DNA of 64,000 nt, taken from the NCBI RefSeq assembly GCF_014650815.1, contig NZ_BMVR01000003.1:186001-250000 (forward strand). Reading direction: 5' to 3'. This DNA comes from Streptomyces flavofungini. Lineage in GTDB: Bacteria; Actinomycetota; Actinomycetes; Streptomycetales; Streptomycetaceae. This document shows positions 37,676 to 46,341 of the stretch, one piece after another. Within the stretch, counting starts at the first letter, position 1. Every line of letters starts with the position of its first letter. Position numbers and translations under genes: made by a program. Below the pieces are notes generated by a model. That model saw only the letters and a list, made by a program, of their open reading frames with translations, did not search any database and was not told where the DNA came from.

Positions 37676-38364
37676 CGCTCCGCGTGCTGCTCGCCGACGA
37701 CCAGGCCCTGCTGCGCGGGGCCTTCCGGCTGCTGCTCGACTCCGCCGACGACATCACTGTGGTCGGCGAGGCCGCCGACGGCAGGGAGGCAGTGCGGCTC
37801 ACCCGGGAGCTGCGCCCGGACGTGGTCATCATGGACATCCGCATGCCCGAGGTGGACGGCCTCACCGCCACCTCGGAGATCTGCGCGGACCCGGACCTGA
37901 GCGCCAGCCGCATCCTGATCCTCACCACCTACGAGACCGACGAGTACGTCGCTCAGGCGCTGCGCGCGGGGGCCGGCGGTTTCATCGGCAAGGGCATCGG
38001 CGCCGAGGACCTGCTGGACGCCGTGCGGACGATCGCCGAGGGCGACACGCTGCTGTCCCCCGCCGCGACCCGCTCCCTGGTCACCCGTTTCCTGGCCACC
38101 CCGGACAGCGCACCGCCGCGCGACCCCGAGCAGCTCGCGGTGCTCACCCCGCGCGAGCGCGAGATGGTGGCCCTGGTCGCGACCGGCCTGTCCAACCAGG
38201 AGATCGCCGAGCGGATGTACCTCAGCCCCTTCACCGTCCGCGCCCACGTGCAGCGCGCCATGACGAAGCTGGACGCCCGCGACCGGGCCCAACTCGTCGT
38301 CATCGCCTACCGGACGGGCCTGGCCCGGGCCACCCTCGACGGCGGCACCGACCAGCTGCCGTAG
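37672..38364 (+). CDS. Response regulator, NarL/LuxR type
   Basis: A 230-residue regulator with an N-terminal receiver domain (LLADDQALLRGAFRLLLDSA; phosphorylated Asp55 in VVIMDIRMPEVDG; switch Thr and Lys in ILTTYETDE and FIGKGI). A C-terminal LuxR helix-turn-helix follows (LTPREREMVALVATGLSNQE and RMYLSPFTVRAHVQ). The GTG start overlaps the kinase stop, so this is the cognate partner. It is a candidate for binding the CTGGT-N8-ACCAG palindromes upstream of the MMPL gene and of the MFS/monooxygenase operon. Confidence 0.93.
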   Translation: MTLRVLLADDQALLRGAFRLLLDSADDITVVGEAADGREAVRLTRELRPDVVIMDIRMPEVDGLTATSEICADPDLSASRILILTTYETDEYVAQALRAGAGGFIGKGIGAEDLLDAVRTIAEGDTLLSPAATRSLVTRFLATPDSAPPRDPEQLAVLTPREREMVALVATGLSNQEIAERMYLSPFTVRAHVQRAMTKLDARDRAQLVVIAYRTGLARATLDGGTDQLP

Positions 38365-38396
38365 CCCATTGGCCGGCGCCGCCCTGTCGTCTCAGG

Positions 38397-39620
38397 TCAG
38401 GGGAGCGGGGCGAACTCGGGCAGCGTCAGGGCCGAGTGGGCCGGTCGGGCTTTCGCGGCGGGCATCGTGACGAGGCCGCGCAGTCGGGTGTCGCGCTGCT
38501 CCAGGGCCCGCGCCGTGGTGGGGAAGAGCGCGGCCGCACCGTTGTCGACCAGTGCCTGATTCATGGCTACGAAGTCGCGGGTGCCGTGTTCGTACGCGGC
38601 GAAGGCCGCCGTGTGGTCCCGGTGCGCGGCGAGGGCGTCGGCGAGCAGGTAGGCACCGGCCAGCGCGAGGCTCGATCCTTGTCCGGTGAGGAACGAGGGT
38701 GCGTACGCGGCGTCGCCGACGAGGGCGACGCGGCCCCTTGACCAGTGGGGCATGCGGATCTGACCGGCCGTGTCGAAGAACAGGTCGTCCGCGGCGCGCA
38801 TGGCCTCGACCATGCGGGGGACCTCCCAGCCCGCGTCGGCGAACACCTCGGCGACCAGGTCCCGTTGGGCGTCGGGGTGCCGCAGGGCGGCGGACGGCGG
38901 TGCCGGCTGGTGGAAGGTCAGGAAGGCGTGCAGCTCGTCGTTGTCCCCGACGGCGTAGAGGGCCGCGGCCTTCCCCGGGCTGTTCCACATCAGGAGCTCG
39001 CGGGAGAGCCCGAAGGTGTTCGGCATGGTGAAGAGGGCGAAGCAGTAGCCGAGGTAGCGGTGGAACCGGTCTTCGGGGCCGAACAGGGACTCCCGGGTGT
39101 GCGAGTGCATTCCGTCGGCGCCGATCACCACGTCGAACGTACGCTGTCGCCCACTGCGGAACGTCACGTCGACCCCTGGTCCGGACTGGTCGAGGACGTC
39201 GATGGAGTCGTCGAAGAGGAACTCCACGTCGTCGCGGACCAGCGCGTGCAGGATCGCGGCCAGATCCCCACGACGCACCTCGAGGTCCTGGCCCTCGACG
39301 CTCCCGGCAACAGTGCTCGGCTTGAGCGAGGCCAGTTCACTGCCGTCGGCGTTGAGGAAGGTGCAGCGACGCGAGTCGATGTGCGCGTCCCGAAGCCGCG
39401 GCAGTATCCCCATCCGCCGGACGACCTCCACCGCCGTACCGCGGATGTCGATCGGATAGCCGCCGCCGCGCAGTGCGCCCGCCTTCTCGACCACGGTGAC
39501 CGCGAAGCCGGACCGGTGCAGCCAGTACGCAAGGGCGGGACCGGCGATGCTCGCCCCGGAGATCAGAACTCTGCGATGTGCGGCGGTACGCACGTTCATC
39601 GGCAGACCGTCGGGTGTCAT
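38397..39620 (-). CDS. FAD-dependent monooxygenase (aromatic hydroxylase class)
   Basis: A 407-residue class A flavoprotein hydroxylase. The FAD-binding GxGxxG equivalent is VLISGASIAGPALAYWLHRSG, the DG motif is VIGADGMHSHTRESLF, and the GD motif is GRVALVGDAAYAPSFLTGQG. Relatives inactivate tetracycline- or rifamycin-type drugs or tailor polyketides. The ATG at 39620 overlaps the stop codon of the MFS gene upstream by 4 bp and has GAAGGGAA before it. Pairing with a drug-type exporter suggests modification and efflux of the same toxic compound. The operon promoter carries the shared CTGGT-N8-ACCAG element. Confidence 0.9.
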   Translation of the reverse strand: MTPDGLPMNVRTAAHRRVLISGASIAGPALAYWLHRSGFAVTVVEKAGALRGGGYPIDIRGTAVEVVRRMGILPRLRDAHIDSRRCTFLNADGSELASLKPSTVAGSVEGQDLEVRRGDLAAILHALVRDDVEFLFDDSIDVLDQSGPGVDVTFRSGRQRTFDVVIGADGMHSHTRESLFGPEDRFHRYLGYCFALFTMPNTFGLSRELLMWNSPGKAAALYAVGDNDELHAFLTFHQPAPPSAALRHPDAQRDLVAEVFADAGWEVPRMVEAMRAADDLFFDTAGQIRMPHWSRGRVALVGDAAYAPSFLTGQGSSLALAGAYLLADALAAHRDHTAAFAAYEHGTRDFVAMNQALVDNGAAALFPTTARALEQRDTRLRGLVTMPAAKARPAHSALTLPEFAPLP

Positions 39621-41011
39621 GTCTGGGTTCCCTTCTTCGTGATGCGGACGACGAGCAGTGCCAGGGCGGCGACGAGACCGGCGGTGGCGAAGCCGGTGGC
39701 GAAGGCCGCTTCGGTCGGCAGGCCCGTCGACGGGTCGGCCCCGGCGTCGAGGATCGCGCCGCCGACCTGGGCGCCCAGGGCCACGCCGATCACCCGTGTC
39801 ACCACGAGCAGGCCGGTGGCGATGCCGGTGTCCCTGGTCTCGACGGCGGTGGCGGTACGGGTGAGCAGCGCCGTCGTACCGACGCCCGCGGCGATCGCGG
39901 TGAGCGACTTCGCGAGGACGAGCTGCCAGGCCGCGTCGTGCAGTGACGCCAGGGCGAGCGTGGTGGCCGCCAGGACCACGGCGCCCCCGACGAGCACGGC
40001 ACGCAGACCGAAGCGCCGCGCCGCGACCCCGCCGACCGAGTCGCTCACCGCCCCGGCGATGGCGCCGGGGAGCAGGAACAGCCCGATGTCGGTGGTACTG
40101 GCGCCGAAGCCGTACCCGTCGGCCGGTGCCGCCAACATCTGGGGGAGCAGAAAGGCCACCATCCCGAAACTCGCGGTGATGACCAAGGTGAGCACGCACG
40201 AATGCCACATCGCGGGCTTCGCCAGCATGCGCAGATCGACCATCGGCGCGGCGGCCCTGCGCTCGACCGCGACCCACCCGCTCGCGAGGGCGGCCACGAC
40301 CACCACGAGGGCACCGACCGCGAGGAGCGGCAGCCCGTCGCCCGTCACCCGCACGAACCCGACCATGAACACGAGCAGCGTGCCGCTCAGCAGCACCACA
40401 CCGGGCCAGTCGATCCTGCTGTCCGACCGGACCGGCGGATCATGCGGCAGCAGCCACGCCACGACGCACGTCATCGCGATGATCGCGATGGTCGGCAGCG
40501 CGAACATCCAATGCCAGGACAGTCCTTCCGAGAGCGGCCCGGCGATCAGCGTTCCCACCATGCCGCCGCCCGTGAACAGCGCCATGACCACACCGATCGC
40601 CACCTGCGACGCCCGGGCGGGGAGGTGTTTGCGCACCAGGATGAAGGAGAGCGGCAGCGCACCCACCATGACGCCCTGCAAGGTCTGACCGAGCAACAAC
40701 ACCGGCAGGCTCGGCGCCAGACCGGCCAGCAGACCACCGGCCGAGACCACGGCCATCAGCCAGACCAGCACCCGCTTCCCGCCGTAGCGGTCGCCGAGCT
40801 TGCCCGCCACGGGTGTGACGACCGCGCCGGTGATGAGCAAGGTGTTGCCGATCAACGCCCCTTCGGCGGGACTGACCCCCAACTCGCGTTGCAGCTGCGG
40901 GAGCGCGGGCTCCACCACTGATTGCAGGGTGCCGAGGGCGAGTGCCAGGACGCCGAGGGCACCGATCGACAGCCTGCCGATGCGGACCGGAGAAATCACA
41001 GCCAAGGACAC
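39617..41011 (-). CDS. MFS drug-type transporter (DHA2-like, 14 helices)
   Basis: A 464-residue major facilitator of the EmrB/DHA2 class. About 13-14 hydrophobic helices are seen, with LGDRYGGKRVLVWLM after helix 2 (the conserved cytoplasmic motif A). A central pair of helices separates the two six-helix bundles (VVLLSGTLLVFMVGF). GTG 41011 has GAGGAAAGGA upstream; the longer open frame upstream runs through the promoter element and is rejected. The first gene of a two-gene operon with the monooxygenase, it exports a probably aromatic or amphiphilic compound. Confidence 0.88.
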   Translation of the reverse strand: MSLAVISPVRIGRLSIGALGVLALALGTLQSVVEPALPQLQRELGVSPAEGALIGNTLLITGAVVTPVAGKLGDRYGGKRVLVWLMAVVSAGGLLAGLAPSLPVLLLGQTLQGVMVGALPLSFILVRKHLPARASQVAIGVVMALFTGGGMVGTLIAGPLSEGLSWHWMFALPTIAIIAMTCVVAWLLPHDPPVRSDSRIDWPGVVLLSGTLLVFMVGFVRVTGDGLPLLAVGALVVVVAALASGWVAVERRAAAPMVDLRMLAKPAMWHSCVLTLVITASFGMVAFLLPQMLAAPADGYGFGASTTDIGLFLLPGAIAGAVSDSVGGVAARRFGLRAVLVGGAVVLAATTLALASLHDAAWQLVLAKSLTAIAAGVGTTALLTRTATAVETRDTGIATGLLVVTRVIGVALGAQVGGAILDAGADPSTGLPTEAAFATGFATAGLVAALALLVVRITKKGTQT

Positions 41012-41064
41012 GGACGTCCTTTCCTCGTTGGGGACAAGCCAGTTGGTGACCCACCACACTCGTC

Positions 41065-41146
41065 TCCGGCGCCCCGCCGGGCATCGTCCACAGCCGCCGA
41101 CTTCCCCTGGTGCACCGGGACCAGCCACCCACGAGCCCTGGTGCCT
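41065..41146. promoter_or_regulatory. Conserved promoter/operator element upstream of the MFS/monooxygenase operon
   Basis: Read on the minus strand, this holds the half site CACCAGG, the palindrome CTGGT-N8-ACCAG (41107-41124), GCACCAGGGGAAG, an 11-nt gap, GGACGATGCCCGG, a 5-nt gap and CGCCGGA. This is the same order and spacing as at 33801-33915. It ends 54 bp before the MFS start codon. Confidence 0.75.
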
Positions 41147-41240
41147 GAGCACCACCTGCCGCCCCGGGGCGCGACGGGGTACAGTCGATCAACGCCGCGC
41201 GGCACCCGCCCGCGTGTGCCCTGTGAAGGAGGTGAGCCCG

Positions 41241-41303
41241 ATGCGCAAGCACTCAGCCGACCGCACCACCGTCCGGGCCCTCCTGCCCGCCGTACGCGTC
41301 TGA
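41241..41303 (+). CDS. Possible 20-residue leader peptide upstream of the epoxide hydrolase gene
   Basis: A short frame ATG...TGA encodes MRKHSADRTTVRALLPAVRV. It is preceded 5 bp upstream by GAAGGAGGTGA, an almost full-length match to the 16S anti-Shine-Dalgarno sequence and stronger than that of nearly any gene in the window. A possible -10 (TACAGT, 41179-41184) lies upstream. It ends 92 bp before the epoxide hydrolase ATG. A strong site on such a short ORF suggests a regulatory leader peptide. The peptide is Arg-rich and has no Cys, unlike the known Streptomyces sulfur-related leaders. Confidence 0.5.
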   Translation: MRKHSADRTTVRALLPAVRV

Positions 41304-41331
41304 GCGCGCGGCCGTCGCGCAGGAGCGCCCC

Positions 41332-41368
41332 GCCTGGCCCCACCGGTCCAGGCATCGAATGCCCAGGC
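41332..41368 (+). promoter_or_regulatory. Mutually exclusive hairpins between leader ORF and epoxide hydrolase
   Basis: GCCTGG at 41332-41337 can pair with CCAGGC at 41348-41353 or with a second CCAGGC at 41363-41368. In between, GGCAT-CGA-ATGCC (41351-41363) forms its own hairpin and overlaps the first CCAGGC. Such competing stems after a leader ORF are the usual arrangement of attenuators, but the stems are only 5-6 bp. Confidence 0.4.
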
Positions 41369-41395
41369 TTCGAAGCACTCCTGAACGAAGGAACC

Positions 41396-42550
41396 ATGAC
41401 TGTCACGCCTTTCCGGATCGCCGTGCCCGACGACGTCCTCAGCGACCTGCGCGCACGACTGACCCGCACCCGCTTCACCACCGCCTCCGACTCCGCCCAC
41501 TGGGCGGCGGGCACCGACCCGGACCACCTGCGTGACCTCGTCGCGTACTGGGCCGACGGCTTCGACTGGCGCGCTGCCGAGGCCGCCCTCAACGAACTCC
41601 CGCACCAGATGGCCGAAGTCGCCGGCGCCCCGGTGCACTTCATCCACTTCCGCGCCCGCCGCCCCGAGGGCGCACCGGCGCCGCTGCCGCTCGTGCTCAC
41701 CCACGGCTGGCCGAGCAGCTTCGTGGAGATGCTGCGCGCCGCCCGCCGCCTGGCCGACCCGGCCGCGTACGGCGGCGACCCCGCCGAGGCCTTCGACGTG
41801 GTCGTGCCGTCGCTGCCCGGATTCCTCTACTCCGGCCTGCCGACGGCGCCGTTCACGCGCCGGGGCGTCGCCGAGATCTGGCACTCCCTCATGACCGAGA
41901 CCCTGGGCTACGACCGCTACGGGGCGTTCGGCGGCGACATCGGCGGTGGCGTCACCCAGTGGCTGGGCGCGCTGTACCCGGAGCAGGTCGCCGGGGTGCA
42001 CATCACGTCCGCGGTGGCGAGCGCGGACTTCGAGAAGGAGCCGCCGACGCCCGCGGAGCAGACCTACCTGGACGCGCTGGCCGCGTACGACAGCGGCGAC
42101 CAGGGCTACAGCGAGATCATGTGCACCCGCCCCGACACGATCGCCGCCGCACTCATGGACTCGCCCGCCGGGCTGCTCGCCTGGATCGTCGACAAGTACC
42201 GGGACTGGAGCGACTGCGACGGCGATGTCGCGCGGCGCTGGGACCGGGACACCCTGCTGACCGTCGCCACGCTCTACTGGGCCACCGGCAGCATCGGCTC
42301 CTCCTTCCGGCAGTACTACGACTACCCCCTGAACAAGCGGATGCCGGACATCACCGTGCCCGCCGCCGTCACCCTCAGCCACGAACCGGCGTTCGCGGGC
42401 TACCCGAAGAGCCTCGCCGAGCGCGTTTTCACCGACCTGCGGCACTGGAGCACGCCACGGCGCGGCGGGCACTTCATGGCGCACGAGGAACCCGACCAGG
42501 TCGCCGCCGAACTGCGGACGTTCTTCGGCCCGCTGCGGAACGCGAGCTAG
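41396..42550 (+). CDS. Epoxide hydrolase (EHN-type alpha/beta hydrolase)
   Basis: A 384-residue enzyme with the epoxide hydrolase N-terminal domain (FRIAVPDDVLSDLRARLTRT) and an alpha/beta hydrolase core: oxyanion loop LTHGWPSSFVEM, nucleophile Asp181 in AFGGDIGGGVTQW, and catalytic His in RRGGHFMAHEEPD. It opens epoxides to diols; in Streptomyces these enzymes are mostly used in detoxification. The start ATG has GAAGGAA upstream. It diverges from the MFS/monooxygenase operon, and a flavin monooxygenase could form epoxides, so a functional link is possible but not shown. Confidence 0.9.
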   Translation: MTVTPFRIAVPDDVLSDLRARLTRTRFTTASDSAHWAAGTDPDHLRDLVAYWADGFDWRAAEAALNELPHQMAEVAGAPVHFIHFRARRPEGAPAPLPLVLTHGWPSSFVEMLRAARRLADPAAYGGDPAEAFDVVVPSLPGFLYSGLPTAPFTRRGVAEIWHSLMTETLGYDRYGAFGGDIGGGVTQWLGALYPEQVAGVHITSAVASADFEKEPPTPAEQTYLDALAAYDSGDQGYSEIMCTRPDTIAAALMDSPAGLLAWIVDKYRDWSDCDGDVARRWDRDTLLTVATLYWATGSIGSSFRQYYDYPLNKRMPDITVPAAVTLSHEPAFAGYPKSLAERVFTDLRHWSTPRRGGHFMAHEEPDQVAAELRTFFGPLRNAS

Positions 42551-42568
42551 GCAGCGGAGCCGAGCGGG

Positions 42569-42607
42569 TCCGCCGCCGCCCGGAGCCCGGCTCCGGGCGG
42601 CGGCGGA
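42569..42607 (+). terminator. Strong hairpin terminator after the epoxide hydrolase gene
   Basis: A perfect 17-bp stem (TCCGCCGCCGCCCGGAG with its complement) and a 5-nt loop lie 18 bp after the stop codon. It is the longest simple stem in the window. Confidence 0.9.
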
Positions 42608-42709
42608 TGTCCGGGCGCCGGGCCGCGCCGTTGGAAAGCGGGAGCAACAGGTCGATATAGGCTGTATGTTCTGTCTCTTTCAGCCTGGACCCACCCCGGA
42701 GAGTTACCC

Positions 42710-43828
42710 GTGACCGTAGCGATCGCCCCGTCCGAAGCCGCCGAACCGGCCGAAGCCGACGCCGCGCCCCTCGCCCCGGCCGCCGACGCCCCCGCGGCCG
42801 CTGACGCACACGAGGACGCGGCCACGCACGCGGACGCCCGGGAGCTGGTGGCCCGTGACGCCCGTGACTTCGGCGCCTACGCCCGCACCGGTGCCTGGAC
42901 CTTCGGCCTGAAGGTGGCCCGCAGCGTGCGGCCCGGCGGGCAGGCCGCCGAGGGCACGCCGAAGGTCTCCGCGAAGGAGTTCGCCGAGCTGGCCGGGTGC
43001 TCCGCCGAGCGCGTCATGCGCTACTACCGGGCCTGGGACAAGGCCGCCGACGACGGGCTCGTGCCGCACTTCGAGGCCCTGGCCCCCGGCCGCGACGTCG
43101 AACTCCCCGACGCCGACATCTGGCTGACCTACTACGTACCGCGCTCCAGCGCCACCTCCGCGCGCGGGACCGCCATCACCGCCGCCGCCGAGGCCGAGGG
43201 CATCCGCCCGACCAAGGCCCTGGAGGTCGCCGAGAACCCCACCGCCCTGCGCGCCGCGATCCTCGCCGACCCCTCCACCGCCCAGGCCGCCCGGCACGCC
43301 CTGCTCGACCGCCTCAAGGAGGACCCGGCCCTCCAGACCGAGCTGGCCCGCGACATCGCCCGCACCGACGAGCTGAAGAAGGCCGTGGCGGGCGAGACCA
43401 GGGCCGCGGACCGCATCGAGTACGTACGCAAGGTCGCCGAGGACGGGCAGATCCGCACGCCCGCCGGGCAGACCCTCGACGCCCCCGCCGCGCTGCGCGC
43501 CGAGGCCGAGCGGCACCTGTCCCTGATCGACGAGCTGGAGGACTCCGAGGAGGCGGGGGAGTGGGCCGCGGAGGCGTACGGCACGGTGAAGAACCTCGTC
43601 GTCGAGACCGTCGAGGCCGACCCCGAGCTGCGGGTGCAGGAGCGGCGCACGAAGTTCTACAGCAGCCTGCAGAAGGCCACCAAGGTCTTCGAGGAGCTGA
43701 CCCTCGACGACGCCGTCGACTTCGACGACATCTACGAGGACGACATGGTCCAGCGCCTCGAAGAGCTGCAGCAGGCCATCACCACCTGCATCACCGCGCT
43801 GCGGAAGGCATCGCCCGCCGGGTCGTAG
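42710..43828 (+). CDS. Unrecognised protein with possible helix-turn-helix
   Basis: A 372-residue soluble protein. The first ~40 residues are Ala/Pro/Asp/Glu-rich and disordered. Residues 50-125 contain a likely helix-turn-helix (VSAKEFAELAGCSAERVMRY) followed by YRAWDKAADDG. Residues 150-250 are helical with ARDIARTDELKKAVAGETRA. The C-terminus is strongly acidic and helical (EELTLDDAVDFDDIYEDDMV). I do not recognise the family with certainty; ParB-like or plasmid-regulator-like architectures are possibilities. GGAGAG precedes the GTG/ATG region. It is a single gene with its own promoter region (TATA-rich patch near 42655). Confidence 0.7.
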   Translation: MTVAIAPSEAAEPAEADAAPLAPAADAPAAADAHEDAATHADARELVARDARDFGAYARTGAWTFGLKVARSVRPGGQAAEGTPKVSAKEFAELAGCSAERVMRYYRAWDKAADDGLVPHFEALAPGRDVELPDADIWLTYYVPRSSATSARGTAITAAAEAEGIRPTKALEVAENPTALRAAILADPSTAQAARHALLDRLKEDPALQTELARDIARTDELKKAVAGETRAADRIEYVRKVAEDGQIRTPAGQTLDAPAALRAEAERHLSLIDELEDSEEAGEWAAEAYGTVKNLVVETVEADPELRVQERRTKFYSSLQKATKVFEELTLDDAVDFDDIYEDDMVQRLEELQQAITTCITALRKASPAGS

Positions 43829-43883
43829 TCCGTTCGGCACGAGCCCTCTGCCGGGGCCCGCGGTCTGTGAAACGATCAACCAC

Positions 43884-44651
43884 ATGGTGTCTGTGAGTGA
43901 TCTCCTGCCCGTCGAGGCGATCCGGCTCGACGTCGTGGCCGAGGACTGGCGTGCCGCGATCGGCGCCGCGGGCGAGCTGCTCGTGGCGACGGGCAGCGGC
44001 ACGGACGCGTACACCGAGGAGATGATCCGGACCGTCGAGGACAGCGGGCCGTACATCGTCCTCGCCCCCGGCCTCGCCTTCGCGCACGCGCGGCCCTCGC
44101 CCGCGGTGCTGCGGACCGGCATGGCGTGGGTGCGGCTCGCCCGGGCCGTGGAGTTCGGGCACGAGACGAACGACCCGGTCGGCCTGGTCGTGGCCCTCGC
44201 CGCCGAGGACGCCACCGCGCACACCGACGCGATGGCGTCCCTGGCGCGGCTGCTCGCGGATCCGGAGACGGCACAGGCCCTGCGGGTGGCGCCGACTCCG
44301 GGGGCGGTGCGGGCGATCCTCGCGGGGGAGGCGGGGGCTGTCGCGCCCGCCGCCGCCGGGCCCGCCGTGCACAAGATCCTCACCGTCTGCGGCAACGGGC
44401 TCGGCACCAGCCTCTTCCTGAAGAACACCCTGGAACAGGTCCTCGACCGGTGGGGCTGGAGCCGGTACGTGACCGTCGAGGCGACCGACACCATCTCCGC
44501 CAAGGGCAAGGCCTCCGAGGCCGTCGCCATCCTCACGTCCCGGGAGATCGCCAAGACCCTCGGTGACGTCGGTGTGCCCGTCCGGGTCGTCGACGACTTC
44601 ACCTCCACCGCCGAGGCCGACCGGGTCCTGCGGGACACGTACGACGTCTAG
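43884..44651 (+). CDS. PTS ascorbate-type EIIA-EIIB fusion
   Basis: A 255-residue phosphotransferase component. Residues 1-150 are an EIIA of the fructose/mannitol superfamily with phospho-His68 in LAPGLAFAHARPSPA. Residues 163-255 are an EIIB of the lactose/ascorbate type with phospho-Cys169 in KILTVCGNGLGTSLFLKN. Joined to the EIIC encoded just downstream, this forms an ascorbate-family (Ula/SgaT) permease that phosphorylates its sugar during uptake. In enterobacteria UlaB and UlaC are separate proteins. The ATG start has only a weak ribosome binding site. No ascorbate catabolic genes are adjacent, so the real substrate is open. Confidence 0.88.
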   Translation: MVSVSDLLPVEAIRLDVVAEDWRAAIGAAGELLVATGSGTDAYTEEMIRTVEDSGPYIVLAPGLAFAHARPSPAVLRTGMAWVRLARAVEFGHETNDPVGLVVALAAEDATAHTDAMASLARLLADPETAQALRVAPTPGAVRAILAGEAGAVAPAAAGPAVHKILTVCGNGLGTSLFLKNTLEQVLDRWGWSRYVTVEATDTISAKGKASEAVAILTSREIAKTLGDVGVPVRVVDDFTSTAEADRVLRDTYDV

Positions 44652-44668
44652 AAAGAGGGGGAAGCGCC

Positions 44669-46246
44669 GTGGACTGGCTGGTCTCCGTAGCGAAGTTCCT
44701 GGTCAACGAAATCCTCAGCCAGCCCGCGTACTTGATCGGGCTCATCACCGCCGCGGGCCTGATCGCCCTGCGCAAGTCGGTGGGGCAGGTGCTCGGCGGC
44801 GCGATCAAGGCGACGCTCGGCTTCCTCCTCATCGGCGCGGGCGCCGGGCTCGTCGTGGCCGCGCTCGCCCCGCTCGGCGAGATGATCCAGGGCTCGACGG
44901 GCGCGCACGGTGTGATCCCCACGAACGAGGCCATCGTCGGCATCGCCCAGGCCGAGTACGGCTCGCGGGTCGCCTGGCTGATGATCCTCGGCTTCGCCGT
45001 GAGCCTGGTCCTGGCCCGCTTCACCCCCTTGCGCTACGTCTTCCTGACGGGCCATCACATGCTGTTCATGGCCACGCTGCTGACGATGGTGCTCGCGACC
45101 GCCGGACAGCGGTCCTGGGTCGTGGTCGTCGTCGGCGGCGTCCTGCTCGGCATCATGCTGGTCGCGATGCCCGCCTTCGCGCACCCCTGGACCAAGCGCG
45201 TCACCGGCAACAACACGGTCGCGATCGGTCACTTCGGTACGGCGGGGTACGTCGTCGCCGGTGCGACCGGTCAGGTCGTCGGGCGCCGCAGCCGGTCCAC
45301 GGAGGACATGAAGCTGCCGGAGGGGCTGCGGTTCCTGCGCGACTCCATGGTGGCGACGGCCCTGTCCATGGTCCTGATCTACCTGATCATGTCGCTGGTC
45401 TTCCTCGCGAAGGTCGGCAAGGAGAGCGCCTTCAAGGCGTTCGCCGCCGACGGCGGACCCGCCGCGCCCGACGTCGGCGCGTACATCATGCAATCGGTCA
45501 TGCAGGGCCTGCAGTTCGGCATCGCCGTCGCCGTCATCCTCTTCGGCGTCCGGACGATCCTCGGCGAGCTGGTGCCCGCGTTCCAGGGCATCGCGAACCG
45601 CGTGGTGCCCGGCGCGGTGCCGTCCCTGGACGCGCCGATCGTGTTCCCGTACGCCCAGAACGCCGTCCTCATCGGCTTCATCTCCAGCTTCGTCGGCGGC
45701 CTGATCAGCCTCGGCCTGCTCGCCTGGATCTTCGAGCCCGCCTTCGGCCTGGCCCTGGTGCTGCCCGGCCTGGTGCCGCACTTCTTCACGGGCGGCGCGG
45801 CCGGGGTCTACGGCAACGCGACCGGCGGGCGGCGCGGCGCGGTCGTCGGCGCGTTCCTGAACGGTGTCCTCATCACCTTCCTGCCCGCGCTGCTCCTGAA
45901 GGTGCTCGGTGCCTTCGGCAAGGAGAACACCACCTTCGGCGACGCGGACTTCGGCTGGTTCGGCTCGCTCGTCGGCAACGCGGCCAAGGCGGGGACGCTG
46001 GGCGGCGTGATCCTGATGCTGGTGATCGGCGCCGTGATCCTGGCGGGCGCGATCGTCATGCAGAAGCGGGTCGTGGAGACCGGCTGGGACCCCGGCGCCC
46101 GGCGCGACGCGCTCCTCGGCCACGCCGCCGCGAGCGCCGGGGCCGACGTCGGGGCGACGCGCGCGGGCCCGACGGCGACGTACGCGAAGATCGCCCCGCC
46201 GCCGGGCGCGCCGAAGCCCCCGCCGCCGCCCGGACGGGACGGCTGA
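44669..46246 (+). CDS. PTS ascorbate-type EIIC permease (UlaA/SgaT family)
   Basis: A 525-residue membrane permease of the ascorbate-type PTS family, with 11-12 hydrophobic segments. Diagnostic stretches are the N-terminal LVNEILSQPAYLIGLITAAG, GGAIKATLGFLLIGAGAG, and FPYAQNAVLIGFISSFVGG. The last 60 residues are a Pro/Ala-rich cytoplasmic tail absent from the enterobacterial proteins. GTG 44669 has GAGGGGGAAG upstream and lies 17 bp after the EIIAB gene, so both form one operon. Confidence 0.9.
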   Translation: MDWLVSVAKFLVNEILSQPAYLIGLITAAGLIALRKSVGQVLGGAIKATLGFLLIGAGAGLVVAALAPLGEMIQGSTGAHGVIPTNEAIVGIAQAEYGSRVAWLMILGFAVSLVLARFTPLRYVFLTGHHMLFMATLLTMVLATAGQRSWVVVVVGGVLLGIMLVAMPAFAHPWTKRVTGNNTVAIGHFGTAGYVVAGATGQVVGRRSRSTEDMKLPEGLRFLRDSMVATALSMVLIYLIMSLVFLAKVGKESAFKAFAADGGPAAPDVGAYIMQSVMQGLQFGIAVAVILFGVRTILGELVPAFQGIANRVVPGAVPSLDAPIVFPYAQNAVLIGFISSFVGGLISLGLLAWIFEPAFGLALVLPGLVPHFFTGGAAGVYGNATGGRRGAVVGAFLNGVLITFLPALLLKVLGAFGKENTTFGDADFGWFGSLVGNAAKAGTLGGVILMLVIGAVILAGAIVMQKRVVETGWDPGARRDALLGHAAASAGADVGATRAGPTATYAKIAPPPGAPKPPPPPGRDG

Positions 46247-46292
46247 GGCTCGCCGGGATCGCCGGGGGAGGGCCGCTCAGCCCCGGCCCGGC

Positions 46293-46310
46293 GCCACGGT
46301 CCCGCGTGGC
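46293..46310. terminator. Hairpin between convergent PTS and carrier genes
   Basis: GCCACG-N6-CGTGGC lies in GC-rich repeats between the convergent stop codons at 46246 and 46342. The stem is short, so it is only a moderate candidate. Confidence 0.4.
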
Positions 46311-46341
46311 CCCGGCGCCACGCTCACCCTCGGCACCATCC

